The position numbers and the translations under genes were made by a program. Positions 38,901-52,489 of a DNA stretch of 64,000 nt are shown here, piece after piece. The notes under the pieces were generated by a model. It was not told where the DNA came from. It saw only the letters and a program-made list of their open reading frames with translations, and made no database searches. Source of the stretch: Cercozoa sp. M6MM (taxonomy: Eukaryota; Endomyxa: Ascetosporea); the NCBI GenBank assembly GCA_040357565.1, contig JBDODJ010000031.1; one strand, 5' to 3'. The first letter of the stretch is position 1; the number at the start of each line of letters is the position of its first letter.

Positions 38901-40766
38901 CACAAACATACAAGTGTTTTGTACGAGGAAATGTCGGCAGCACGCAGCAGGTTATGCACGAGTTGCGCCCGCCACCGCGTTGCACAGAACAGCAAGCACC
39001 TACGATACACACACACACTGCACACTCGATACAGTCGCAGGTACAAGATGCACGCGGTACTGTTCGTAGCCATCGCGCAACACTGCGGTTTGAGTTTCCT
39101 CCCCTTCTTCCTTCTCCTCCTCCTGTTGCTGCTGCGCCATGAGCAGCTCGTCCTCTTCTTGTTCGGCATCGGCTGACTCTTGCTGTTGCTGCTGCAACAG
39201 GAGCTGGTTCTTCTTGTTTTTGCGACGCTCCTTACGTTTCTTCTTCTGAGTTTCACCAACATTGAACAGCCAACAAAACAAAATAACGGCAGCGCACAAG
39301 GCGATACCGGAACGTGCAGCACGGAGGGAATCGTCGGCGCCACGTTGGCAGGCTTCAAACGAGAGGCCTGCGTCTGTGCTTGCGAGAGTTCCTATCTCAC
39401 AGACACGCATGCGGATGCCATAATAAACACACACACGAAATGAGCGCCAAGATACCAGGTCGACACGAATGACGTGCTGGAGCATCACGAGCAGTGCACC
39501 CAGCGTCTCGTCGCTGCGGCAGTGCAGAAAGGCGGCACTCAGCTTGTCACTACACTAACTCGTTGTTGCACCCGCATAGCTTCAGATTATAGTAAGACAA
39601 TGCGTACCTCAACTTAGTGTCAGTGTCCAGTCGAATAACGGCTGCATCCTGCAGCGCATACGCAAATCAACCAAAACCGAGAAGCAAGCACTTCACATCG
39701 ACCAACGCACCTGTGCCAGACCGGCGCGAGCAAAGGCAGCAAGTGCTTCGGGCATCGTTGCCGAAAACAACGAAGTTTGTCTGCTCGTGCGAGCCTATAC
39801 AAGCGCAAACATGCGGCGATGCAAACCACAACAGATAGCGCGGGTTGAGGAAATACCTCAGGAAGTGCCTGTAGGATAGCACGCAGCTGTGGAGCAAAAC
39901 CAAGTTCGAAAAGCTGATCGGCCTCGTCGAACACAACGTGTTTCACCTACAGATAGTTGAGTACATGTGTGCTAATGAGATGGCGGGAACAAAGATCTTA
40001 CGTTAGAAAGGGACAGTTCGCCCTTGGTGGCATGCAGCAGATGCACCAGACGACCCGGGGTGGCAACCAAAATGTCCGGGTTGCCACTCAGTGCTGCGCA
40101 AACATAAGACGCGTTTGCACAGTAAAATAAAGAGAAAAGGAGTAGGCAACTACCCTCAAACTGCGTCTCCAGTGCTTCGCCGCCAACGACACATTCCACA
40201 CGCAAACGCGGCTTCGTGTGCTTACTCAGCTGTGTGCGGGTGGAGTAACAAACACACCAAGCACGCACGCACACGCATTTATACGCACCTTTCTGGCAAA
40301 CTTTAGAGTCTGAAGCGCGAGCTCTCTCGTCGGTGACAGAATTAGCGCCCGAACACTACGAATTCAATCACATACACAGCAAGTACAAAGCACAAACGGA
40401 TAGGTGGGTATGGGCGCGTGGATACCCAACAGGACGGTGTGATTCCAATGTGTTCAACACCGGAATGAGAAAAGCAGCCGACTTGCCACTACCAGTACGT
40501 GCCATGGCGACAATGTCGCGACCGGCCAGTGCCACTGGAATCGACTTACGCTGGATCGGTGTTGGCAGACGGTAACCCATATGCGCGATGCCTGTGAATG
40601 CATGGATATCCTGCAAAAAAAGAAGAAAATCAGTTCGCAAGGTACCCTTCAGCAGAGCGGTATGAAGTCCCATGCTCTGGAAGGATCCACCCGACACCTT
40701 CTTCTTGCCAGCGCCTGCGCTGACTTCGGCGGCCAAAGCCGCCAACAGGCCGTTCTCGCCCGACAT
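35941..40766 (-). CDS. DDX54: DEAD-box RNA helicase DDX54 / Dbp10
   Basis: The start is [20 protein letters not shown] (ATG 40766). Helicase motifs appear in order: Q motif [10 protein letters not shown] and [25 protein letters not shown]; Ia [16 protein letters not shown]; Ib [91 protein letters not shown]. The C-terminal region has the Dbp10-specific [20 protein letters not shown] and [15 protein letters not shown]. It ends in a basic tail, [13 protein letters not shown] at 35941. Dbp10/DDX54 acts in the nucleolus in 60S subunit assembly. Two Gln/Glu-rich low-complexity tracts are present (about 37.1 and 39.15 kb). The 39.15 kb one does not join in phase with the next exon as I read it. Confidence 0.92.
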
Positions 40767-41064
40767 GTTTAATTTGTGCCGCACCGAGTTTCAAAAACTC
40801 CAAATGCTTGCGTAAACTAAACCGAAAGGTGGCAGCACACGTTAGCGCACGCACGCTATCACGCATGCGTAAATCAAGCGGAGCGCCGGTAAAACAATAA
40901 GAAATCAGAGAATTCTCGGTGCTCAGTGCTCGCGACCACGCTAAGGTCATAGCACGTTGGTATGTTTAGTACATGGTGCGAGTGCATTTGGGCGTGTCCA
41001 GCGACTGTGTTTACGTTTGTGTGTCAAAAGTTGTCCTCCGGGTTGGCAAAGTGGGACAGATCAC
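40767..41064. promoter_or_regulatory. Divergent promoter region, DDX54 / eRF3
   Basis: 298 bp separate the start codons of DDX54 (minus) and eRF3 (plus), so both promoters must lie here or in the 5' UTRs. I see no TATA box. Assignment rests on position only. Confidence 0.5.
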
Positions 41065-42835
41065 ATGGATCCTAACGCTGCATCCTTTCAGTTCGACCCG
41101 AACGCGGTGTCGTTCGAGTTCAGCCCGACCCCAGCGCCGCAACCTGCTCAACCGGAGCCTACACCGGAGCCTACGCCGGAGCCTGCTCAGTTGGAGCCTA
41201 CACCCGAGCCTACGCCAGAGCCAGAATCCGAGCAGCCGAAGGAGGAGGAGAAGCAGCCCGAAGCCGAAGCTGAGCCTGAGAAGACCGTTGCAGTGAGCAA
41301 TGCTTTGCCTGCCAACGAACTGCGCGAGTTCGAGGTCAGTCTTTGCCTTCTTCCATTTTTTGTATTGTTCTGCAAAATTTTTTGGCCCATGACGTGACTT
41401 GACTTGCTCGCTCGATGCTGACAAAAATAACGATTGCTGTTCGCTCCATTTAATCCAATGGGAGTACCGAAGACTCGCTTCCGTCGAGAAGGCGCGCATC
41501 CCTCGCCGGGTGTGTCGTCGTCACGCGACGGGGGAAAGTCCTCGGACACTGTCGTAGAGAGTGCGGCCGCTGCGAGGTGCGTCTCCTTGTGAGTCGCGCC
41601 CGGCGGTAACCGCTGTCTAGCCGCTGCACGCTATTCGCTGAAGAGAGCCAACGCGGTACCTCTCTCGGGAGGGCCTGCGTCGGCAGGAGGTGTCGGTGCA
41701 CGCGGCGCAGCGGACATGGTCATATCACAGTCATGCGAGTGGCGCCACGCTTGCGCTAACACAACGAGGATTACTCTCGGTGCTCCCGGACCCTTTCGTT
41801 TTGTTGATTGCAGGCACACGACGAGCGCGAGCACCTCAACCTCGTCTTCATCGGCCACGTCGATCACGGCAAGTCCACGATGAGTGGACGTATCATGGTA
41901 GACTGGCTCACTTCCCATTACCCCCCCCCCCCCCCGCAGCTAATAATAGCATCCGATCTGGACAGGTGTCGAGCGGTCAGATCGACCGTCGCGTCATCGA
42001 GAAGTTCGAGCGCGATGCCAAGGTAGCTTGACTATCCACTTGGTTCTTCCTCTGATCACCGACCGATTCGACACCTATTTTTGTGAAGGCCAACAACCGC
42101 GAGTCCTGGTGGATTGCCTACATTCTCGACACCAGCGACGAGGAGCGCGCCAAGGGCAAGACTGTCGAGGTCGGCCGTGCCATGTTCGACACCCCCAACA
42201 AAGTACCTTGCCCCCTATCTTCATTACCCCCACCGACCTCCGTTCTTGTAGCGCTACACGATCTTTGATGCCCCGGGTCACAAGGACTACGTGCCCAACA
42301 TGATTCGCGGTGCCTCGCAGGCCGATGTCGGCGTGCTTGTGGTATCTCTTCTTCTTCCCATTACCCCTTTACTCAGTCCCCCATTCTTTACTCCATTTAC
42401 CCCCCCCCCCCCTCTTTACTTAGGTGTCGGCGCGCAACAAGGAGTTCGAGGCCGGTTTCGACCGTGGTGGCCAGACGCGCGAGCATACGCTGCTTGCTCG
42501 GTAGGCTAACTTAGCCTGCCCCTCCCCTAACCCGACCCTACCCCCTAACCACCCCCCCCCCCCCGTACCCAACCAACGCGTACAGTACGATCGGTATCAC
42601 GCGTCTCGTGGTGGCCGTCAACAAGATGGACGTGGTGGACTGGAGCAAGGAGCGCTACGAGCACATCGTCAAGAAGATGAGCACCTTCCTCAAGGCATGC
42701 GGCTACGGCAAGAGCGACATCTGGTTCGTCCCGGTGGCTGCCCTCAAGAACGACGGCGAGAACAACATTCGCGACTCTGTCGACCCTGCCGTGTGCGACT
42801 GGTGGCAGTCCTACAGTACGCTGCCTCGCCCCCAT

Positions 42836-42896
<61 letters not shown>

Positions 42897-44169
42897 GTGC
42901 CTCAGTGCAGGTTCGGCGTTCGTGCGTCGGACTACCTGACCANNNNNNNNNNNNNNNNNNNNNNNNNNNNNNNNNNNNNNNNNNNNNNNNNNNNNNNNNN
43001 NNNNNNNNNNNNNNNNNNNNNNNNNNNNNNNNNNNNNNNNNNGTGTGTGTGTGTGTGTGTGTGTGTGGGTGTGTGGGTGTGTGGGTGTGTGGGTGTGTGG
43101 GTGTGGGATTGCACGTGCATTAATTGCCCGTAGACAAGAAGAAGGCTGGCCTGTCGCTGATGCAGACTCTCGACTCGCTGCCACTGCTGGTACAGAACAT
43201 GTGCCCTCGAGACAGGCATGTATGTTTGTACTGTGTATGTTTCCACAGGAGCGACAGCATGACGCACCGCTGCGTGTGCCGATCATGTCGTCGTACCCGG
43301 ATCAGGGCAAGGTGTTTGCCCTCGGCAAGGTCGAGGCCGGTCGCATCGCTGTCGGCGATCGTGTCGTTGTTTCGCCCAACCCGAGGTAGTCTTGTCGTAG
43401 ACCACCAGTTTGCTTGTCATTGTTGTCATTGTTGCTGTTGCTTCCAACAGTGCCCTGGCGGAAACCAAGGTTGCCACCGTCGTTGGAATCTCTGTCGACG
43501 AGCAGGAGGTCGAGGGTGCTCGCTGCGGTGAGAACGTCGACCTGGCGCTCGTTGGCGTCGACTCCAGCGACGTCGATCAAGGCTGTGTGCTGTGCGCTCC
43601 GGTAGACTTGTTGCCTCCCTTCCTGTCTTCCGTGGCTATCCTTCAACTCACTTATCCTTCATCCCCGAGTAGGACAAGCCATCGCCGTCGGTGATGAAAC
43701 TCAAAGCACAGATCAACGTTCTCGGTATATTTTTGTTACAGCCTCCCTAAACAACCAGTCTTTGTAACTCCCTCTATGTCTACCTAACACAGAGCTGCCA
43801 GAGCACAAGCCGGTGATTGCCGAGGGCTACACGGCTGTGCTGCACTGCCACACCGCCGCTGTAGAGTGTGAACTCGTGCGAGTGTGCTACATGGTCGATC
43901 GCAAGACTGGCAAGAAGAAGCGACCGAGTGCTGTATGTCCTCTCGCCCTCCTCCGATTCTCTCTGTTCATGCCTATGTGTGTTGTTGTGCGCAAGCAGGC
44001 GCTGATGCGCGGAAATATGGCCGTCGTGCAGATCAACGTGTCGCAACCCATCGCCGTGGAGACTTTTGAGGCCTTCCCGCAGCTCGGCCGTTTCACGCTG
44101 CGTGACGAGTCGCTCACCACTGTGATCGGCCGTATCCTCGCCGTGCAGGAGGCCGCGCCTTCGAGCTAA
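41065..44169 (+). CDS. ERF3: Translation termination factor eRF3 (GSPT1/Sup35), GTPase
   Basis: The start is [19 protein letters not shown] (ATG 41065), two tandem PAM2-like motifs that in other eRF3s bind poly(A)-binding protein. A PEP-repeat linker ([10 protein letters not shown]) follows, then the GTPase: G1 [23 protein letters not shown] and [21 protein letters not shown]2 [12 protein letters not shown]3 [21 protein letters not shown]4 [12 protein letters not shown]. Domains 2 and 3 follow: [45 protein letters not shown] and [12 protein letters not shown], ending [13 protein letters not shown] at 44169. With eRF1 it drives peptide release at stop codons. Introns carry long C runs and a (GT)n tract with a 100-N gap. 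It converges on SZT2, 113 bp away. Confidence 0.95.
42838..43108 (+). repeat. (GT)n intron tract with assembly gap
   Basis: GT repeats (42838-42894), about 45 bp of other sequence, 100 N (42943-43042), then GT and GTGTGGGT repeats to 43108. All lie between eRF3 exons. The GCAG before GTTCGGCG suggests that the repeat around the gap may be partly duplicated by assembly. Confidence 0.9.
42943..43042. other. Assembly gap (100 N)
   Basis: Placeholder gap within an eRF3 intron, next to GT repeats. Confidence 0.99.
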
Positions 44170-44282
44170 GCCTCTAGATCTGCGACGCTAGTTTTATTCC
44201 GGGACCAGTACCGCTCGGGTCGGTCGAATTCATATCGCGTCGTGTTATGAAATGAACAAAATAGACCCCCCAATCTCGCTCA

Positions 44283-45656
44283 TCAGACTGTCACGCTGAC
44301 TACTCCCTCATTCGGCAGAGCTTCGGAGAGTTCGTGAAACAAGCCGTGGCACAGCGTATCGCGTTGTTGTTCAAAGGTCTTGGCGTCAATGTCGACCTAC
44401 ATACAATACCACGAGCAGGAAATGAAAGAACGCAAGAAAATAATACCTGCTGTCGCACGCTGCCGTCTTCGGCAACCGTCACGAGCAGCGACGGGTCCGA
44501 GTCGTACAAAACCACAACGTTGTCTACCGCGCGTGCCGAAATGTCGAATGACAAGGCACAGTGCAAGTGCCCGGGCGTGCCTTGAGGAGGCAGCACAAAG
44601 CACCGCACCACAGACGTGTCGCAACACAAAGCGACCAGTCGGTTTGACTTCCACATGGGCCAAACAAAGCGGCTGATTAGGTGGTTCAGTCCGTCGGGAG
44701 TCTATAGACGATACAAGTGCACACATGCACATGAACATGTGCCTTTGTGTTTGCGAGCACAGACAGTACCATGTCTTGCACGTGCTCATCGACGTCGTCG
44801 TTTCGCACCGAGTCGAAGGAGTCAATTGCGACGTCAAGATGCCGTCCATTCACTTGCCGTGCTTGCACCTGCAGGTGCCGCCACACAGTACCGGGATCGA
44901 CGCTTCCTGCCGCTGTGTCGGTCACCTGACTCAGTACACACGGCGTCGACTGCAAGAAGTCTCGCCACAGACGCTCCCGGTTAAATCGACTGCGAAGCAC
45001 AGAGAGAACCCAGCGAACGCACCTACATACGCAAGGATACACTGTGCACAAGATAAAGAGGCAGCAGCGCCGTTCAGATACCGAGCAGCACTGTGTTGCA
45101 GAGCGTGCACGTCGAGTTTCTCCGAGATCTCGCGCGAGTCAAGCGAAAGGTTTGCGCCAAGTGTCCACCTGCCCAAAACAGCACCGACAAACAGTTACGT
45201 ATCGAAGAATACACTAATGGGGGGGGGGGGAAGGGGGGAGGGTACATTTGAAGCCAGCAGTGCTCGTCGTCATCTGCCTCGACTTCGACACGCGCAGCGA
45301 GAGCGTAGACACGTCTGCCTGCGCGCACTGCTGTCCTGCAAGCAACACACCGAGAGACACATTCGCACACAAACACAAACATGCACATGTGTAGGTAGGA
45401 GCGAGAAACACCAGTCAAGCGAGCGCGTGTCAAAGACCGGCGTGCCATTGACGAGCAGCACGCAGTCGTCGAGCGAGCAGGTGCCGCCGACCCGTGCACG
45501 CCGAGCAAAGGCAACAAAGTCCACACCCATACCTGCACTCAAAGAAGCGTAGTAAAACAAGTAAAAGACAAAGATGATGGACCAGCTAGTCCTTGGACCG
45601 GCCGATCGCTTCGCTGGGCCAGAATCCAGCCGTCGCTGAAGGGCACATAGACACGT

Positions 45657-45705
<49 letters not shown>

Positions 45706-48257
45706 ACTACACACACGTAAATACAACGCAGTACCTCAACAGTGTCTTGCCAACAGACACGGCCTCTTTGACCAGTCGCTCGTACAGCTCGGCAACGGCA
45801 TGCAACAGTGATGACACCGGGGCGCGTGGAAACTCGGACGATGCCAGCGACACTTTCGACGAGAAGGTCGGCAGGCGGCGCAGCAACTCGCGTCCTAGTG
45901 CCGTGCAGGCGACCTGCACAGACACAGACACACACAGTCACACACAGTCACACACACAGACACACACACACATAGACATAGACACAGACACAGACACAGA
46001 CACACACAATGAAGAATAGTGTCAGTTGGGCTGTAGATGTTACGTCAAAGTAGAGCGAGCGCAGGTCCTCGGTGGCTGCCATGGCGCCATTGACACGGGT
46101 CAGCACTTGAGCTAGTGTGCGTAGATGGCTGACAAGGCGGGGTGCATACACACGCGCGCACAGCACTACAAGGCAGGATACCCTGGTGTCAACTGTTGTG
46201 CCGCCGCAGCAAACACGAGTGATTTCGAGCTCGTTCCTCTGTTTATATACACTCCTTACATATACATACCATGAAGGTAACTTACCGAGAGTCGCCATGA
46301 GACTTGTGTCGCCCAAAGTCGCTCATGTGCCGCGGCAGATCAAGCGCATGCAACACAAGTCGTCGTGCCTAACGTGCGTGTGTGTATGATATGTTTAGTG
46401 TATCAGAAGAGGTACCTGTCGTCGCAGCACGAACAACAGACGCACGTTGTCGCATCGCACCTAAGTAAAATGAAGAGTCGCCCTCTCAGACAAACACCAA
46501 ACCCACAGAGTGACAGTGTGTACCACTTGCACGAAGTGAGTTGCACTGCTCTTTAGCTTGTTACCTTTGTCCCCTGTCCTTGCATCTGCAGAGGCATAGT
46601 CCAGTCAAGTAATATGCCAGCAGGAAGCGGCAGGAGCACAGAGGGACAGACGTACCAGGATCACGCATGGTGAGACGCACGCAGTTGGCGAATCGCCCAC
46701 TCACGAAGTCGTCGATCACGCGCAACAGGAGCGCGTCCAAGTGTGCGTGCACGTGCGGCATGCGCAGTGCGTCATCGATCGTGAAGATAGCTCCCTGTCG
46801 CAACACGTGTGTGTGCCAACGAGCGGCGGCCTCGTCGGTCAGCCCTATTGAAGGGAGACCCATACAATACGCAACCTCCTTGACAGTAATGTTACTCACC
46901 TTGGGAAGGATCGTTTTGAATGAACAACGACGGGTCACACGCCAGAACCTGTCGCACAACCTCGGCTCGTTTGCTCAGTCTGCAAACGCATATAAAGGTG
47001 GCGGGACAGATCCACAGGCAGGCAGGAGTGAGGCCTGAAAGCGTACTGCATGTGCACTCGCTTCTTGGAGTCGGCACACAGCCACGAGAAGTCAGCATGC
47101 GCCAGTCTGTGCGGTGCCATGCATCAGCATAAAAATGTTGATAGCTAAGTCGTACAGTGCATGTGCGTCCATAGTGCACAGAACTGGAGCGTCCTTCGTC
47201 GCTTCCGACAGACTGCGACAAAGGGGCGGCTTCTTCGGTGTCTCTGCAACAGGTGCATATCTCATACATGCCACCTCTTCCAACATAATGTCGACACGAT
47301 GACAGGAAGTACCAGCGGTGGTGTCGACGGGTGACCTGCGTGAACGCCGGATAACGCGGCGTCGTCGCTGTCTTGCCGCCGGAGGCTGGGCCGCCACAAT
47401 GCACAGTGCTGTTTTAGACGGCTGTATGAGTGCAGGATGTACACACGATGGAGAGCGCATTTGTACAGAGAGTAGAGGAATGTACCTTGGATGGCGAAGC
47501 AGGCGAGGGAGATAGCGAGGATGCGGTGGATGCCATGAGCAAGCGTCCAGTGTCGCGGTACACAGCAGTCGACACGGCGTGCTGCGACGCGGTGCTTTTG
47601 CTGGCGGCAGAGTCGGACAGTGCAGTGTCGCTTCGGACGGAAGTGGCTGGAGGTGAGAGTGCCTGTACGTCGGTTGACGTTGTTTCCGCTGTTGCTGCTG
47701 CTGTTGCTGCCGTCTGTCCCTGTGACAAGGCGGCAACAGCACTGTCGGCGACGACGTTGGCGCTGCCGCGACTCTCTTTCAAGACACCCTGCCGCTGCAG
47801 GTGTAGCTGCCACTGCGCAATGCGCGTCATAGCCTGTGAGCATACACACATAAACACACACACACACACACATTCACATACACACATACGCACATACATA
47901 TGTGTCAACGATGCACCTCCTTGTCGGCTAAAGCCTCGGTCTGCGGGGTGCCCGAGGCACGCAGAGCAAGCGCGAGCAGTGCCTGCTGTACGAGTTGCTG
48001 CACCTGGAACAGCAGGCCAGGCGACACATTGAACACTGCGCAGTCCACCTGCACACATACATAAGCACACACGCACGTATAAACACACATCTGTGCAAGC
48101 AACAGAGACAAGGTACACTGGCGACACTGATACGCAGATACAGTGCCATGTAATCACTTCGCTCTGTTCTGTTATCCGACCTGTAAGTACAGTACACGAA
48201 CAGACATGGACACACTCGGAGCCAGATGGGACCATGTGTGTATGTGTGTGTGTGTGT

Positions 48258-48296
<39 letters not shown>

Positions 48297-49722
48297 TGTG
48301 TTGTGTGTGTGCACAGGTGTACAGTGAGGGAGACACGGCGCGCAGTCCCGTAGTGCATAGTGGCACACTGCCAAACCAAGTGATCTCAACAACGCATGCT
48401 GCCGTGTCATGCCGGTCGATGCGTGTACTCAGCGACACGTGACTGTCGAACAGTGCCGCCACGGCTGCTACCAGTACGGGCACTGCCACATCTAGGTGAC
48501 TGTGCGCAAATCCATGAGGTAGACATGTCCATACAGGACTTATGGGAAGCAAGGAAGCCAGGGTACGATGACTTGGGCACGTCGGAGAGAGCACATAGCC
48601 AGGTGTGCTGCCGTACGAGTCGCACCTGCTGCGTAACCTCGCGACAGGCGGCGTCCGAAGGTGGACACTGCGGTCGCTGCAGGTGCTGTCGTAGCAGCGA
48701 GCCGTGACTTTCGTCCTCGCCTATACATGTACACATACACCTGAATCGAAGTCACAATACACAACACCGGTACCCAACATGATGATGCGACGCAAAGCGA
48801 CTCTACCCAGACAGCTTGGCTTCAAACACACAGGCATAGTCACAAAACAGAACACTTACCGATGGCGCGCTTCCTTCACCAACAAGGATAGTAGGTGTTG
48901 CACCAACTGCACGCGTGCAAGGGGATACTTATACAGTTCAAACAGGAAAACAGTAGGGGGGGGGGGGCTGACACACCCGAAGGTCATCCGACTCACTCGA
49001 CGCCTCGACGAAAAGTTCGTTGTCGGTGCGAGGCGACAGAGAGGTCAGCAGCATCGCCCAGCTACAGGACACGTCCATCGATTCGTTGGAAGTCTGTTCG
49101 CGTTGCTGCATGTAACTCGCGTAGCGTCGGCACAACTCGGCCAGTGTGCGGTCGGCACGTGCGTTGCCACTAAGCATGTGCGTTTCGCTGGCTTCTTCGC
49201 TGAGGAGTGTGTGCACCAGGTCTTTGGTCCGAAGTGTCCAATGGCCTGCACATACACAGCGTATACTTGCTTGTCTAAGTACCTGCACAGTCGAGCATTG
49301 GTATACCAGCGTCAGCGTGTTCAGCAACATCATTTACAAGGTCTTGATGCAGACACGAGGGCACATAGACCATCTGAAGCAGCACTGGGCCTGCCAATGA
49401 TGGAAGGCACGTGTGTATCCACCAGGCATTGCGTCGCAGCTGGTCCTGCAGCGAGACCGTCGAGGTGTCGTCCATGTCTTCCACGTGGATTGGCACCGAC
49501 ATGCAGCCCAGTGTGCCACACAGTGCCTCGTGCAGCTGTCTCTGCGTCGGCACGTGCGTCGGTGCGCTCGGTGGCAGCAGCGGCATCAGCAGCAGTCGGC
49601 GGCGCGCACACGGAGCTCCGGCAAGCCAGGACAAGTCGAACCGGCGCAGTCGACGCTTCAGTGGCACGGCCGCGCTGTAGCGCTGAATCTGCGTTTGACC
49701 ACCAGGCATGCCATGGTCGAAA

Positions 49723-49778
<56 letters not shown>

Positions 49779-52457
49779 AGATATTACCGCAGCGCGCTCG
49801 AGCAGTGCATCCAGAGCCCGACAAAGCGACAGCACGATCGATCGCGGTGGAATACTCAAGCCAGAGATGCGTGCCTGCGTGTATGCGTAAGTGTGTGTGT
49901 GCGTGTGTGGGGGGCGTGTGTGTGTGGTGTGTGTGTGTATGTGTGTGTGAATGAAGCCTCATATGCAGATACACACGCAAGATAGCACACACAGGGGTAT
50001 ACCTCGACAGTGCAGCTGTCGTCGATGACATCGCCTGCACCGAGCACTAGCTGCACCTCTCTTCTCGACCTGCGTCACTCACACACACACACATACATAC
50101 CTACATACATGTACACAAACAAGCAGAGTACCCATCGGAGCAGGAGTGCAAACGCATGTCAGGAGCGCTGCCGCGAAAGTCACCGTCGTAAAAGGACAGA
50201 GTGTCGCCGTCGTTGCCTGCTGCAGCAGAAGCAGAAGGGGCAAGGTCCAAGTCGCTAGGTCGGGTCTAGACAGGGAGGGATGTGCCATGTACCCTCCTCG
50301 TCACGCGAACTGTGCCGCGAGTGGAACGAAAACGAATGTGCCGACGGAACTGCTGCTGTCTGTACAGGGGGAAAGGAGAGTCAAGACGGCAGAAGGTCTA
50401 GAGAAACACAAGCACCGGAGTCTGACGTCGCTGTTCGCTCAGATGCAGCAGTCGGAAATAATATACGCCCTCGCTGTCGTCCTTGTTCTGCATACATGCA
50501 CTTACAAAATGTCGGCCTGCCGACCAACAAATACAGAGGGTGCCACACCTCGGTGTCACGCAGCACAAAGCAGTTGTGGCGGTTCGACACGGCGAGTCGC
50601 GCCAGCGCACTGCGACACAGTGCCGACAGCGCCTGCTGTGGTCTGCAGTAAAGGCGAGGCAGGGGTATGGTATCGAAAGGACAGGGTAACAGGAGAGTAA
50701 CACGAGGGTCACAGAAGGGAAACAGGAAGGTAACAGGGTGCAAGAGACCTCAGTCGGCGACTGTGCTTGACTCGAATCGTCGAACGCAGCTCGCACTCGA
50801 ACTGTCCCGGACGCCAGCGAGGTTGCTGTGATGCATGAGATATTGGATTCGTATCGGTCTAGGTCAAGGAGGGTAGGGGGGTAAGCCTACCTTGCCAGAA
50901 ACAGGAGATGTTGGTGCCTGCGGTCGTCGTCTGCGTCGTGCGATCTGGTCATAATTGTCAGAATCGATTCTGCCCCCCTGACTGATTCTAGCTACGCTAA
51001 TACGTGAGAGAGACAGGAGTACCCGGAGCATGCGTTGGCGGCGCGAGACGGCGGTGTCGTCCTCGTCGTCGGTGTTGTTGTTGTTGGCGTTGATAGGACT
51101 GGTCTCGGGTGCCACAGGGGCGGCGGCATGGTCGAGTGCGTCGACACCGGCACCAACGACCGGCATGAGATTCACGTCGCCGAGTGACGTGTTGGGTGCC
51201 TATACCAACATACGAGTACACGTGTACATTGCACAGACAAAATCATGTGCGGTAGGAGAGGGTACCAGTAACAAGTCACTGCAGTAGCGTCCCTCCGCCA
51301 GCTGTCGTAGCAGCAGGCGCTGGTTGGTACAGTGCAGCGCACGTGACACGAGTGCCGACCACGTGCGCGACACCACCGACTCGGCACTGGTGTCACTGTT
51401 GTCACTAACACGTGTGCACACTAGTGAGTGCAGCGACTGGGTGGTGACGTGCAACTGTGCCACCTGCAGTCACACACACACACATGCGCGCGCGCACAGA
51501 CATACATAGACGAAAAGATCATCAGTGAGAGTGTTCAGCATACCGCCACACCGTCACTGGCAACGTAGATGATGCTGCCTTCATGTTGTCTCAAAAGACC
51601 TAGGTCTTCGCCCTCACTGTACAATACAGATATGGCAAACACTCATATCAATGTACATACATAAATAAATAAATAAATATATATATATATATATGTATAT
51701 ATGTCGTAAATCTTTGCACACATGTGTCCTATCTCATAAGGTGTGTATACACATGGTCAACGAGTTGCCGACGAAACACGGTGCAGCGTGCCGCTTCGTC
51801 CTACCCACACTCACTGTACTGATCGATCACATTGACCACTTGTAAAAACTTACCAGCTTCAAATGCGAGGTCGGAACAAAGCACAACTCGATCTTTTCAT
51901 GTCTGCAAGAATCCATCTTTAGTTTTACCCCCCCCCCCCCGTACACTCCCTCCTGCACGGCAAAAACCGCACCGAAACTGGAACGACGACCACGGCAGGT
52001 GACGTAGCACGGCCGCAGCTGCATGGGCATCAAGGATCCCTCCGCGCGGATGGCGCAGATGCGACAAGTCAGTCACGTGCTTCATGACCGAGTCACCCTG
52101 AAAGTGCGTGAGCACACGTGTAGTGGCACCGAGCACACATGAAGGATAGTAACAATACCACGTGTTTTGAAAGACGAGCGACGAGCATCTTGCACGGTGT
52201 CCACATGTCCACCGGTAGTTGTGGTAGCTACACATGCACACACATGCGCACCCTAGTACACGGGCTAAGTGGTACCTCATGCAAGTCGAAGGCACGTGGC
52301 ACGCCCGAGTCGGCAGGCGGTGTGCCGGGACGGTACCAGTCGAAAGGCTCGGTGTGCTCGGTCAGCGCAGGCGACGACAGCGACGTACGCAAGCGTCCGT
52401 TTGAGCGTGAGGACACTGGGTGATCTGCGTCCGCGCGGAAGTACACACACATGACAT

Positions 52458-52489
<32 letters not shown>

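Noticed and set aside
42838-43108. CRISPR-like or satellite array
   Set aside because: Simple GT repeats and an N gap in an intron; no spacer/repeat structure, and the genome is eukaryotic.
49334-50040. Alternative frames with Ala/Thr/Arg-rich proteins on both strands in the SZT2 region
   Set aside because: Composition matches shadow frames of GC-rich exons; the minus-strand exon series is the only one with ordered family motifs.
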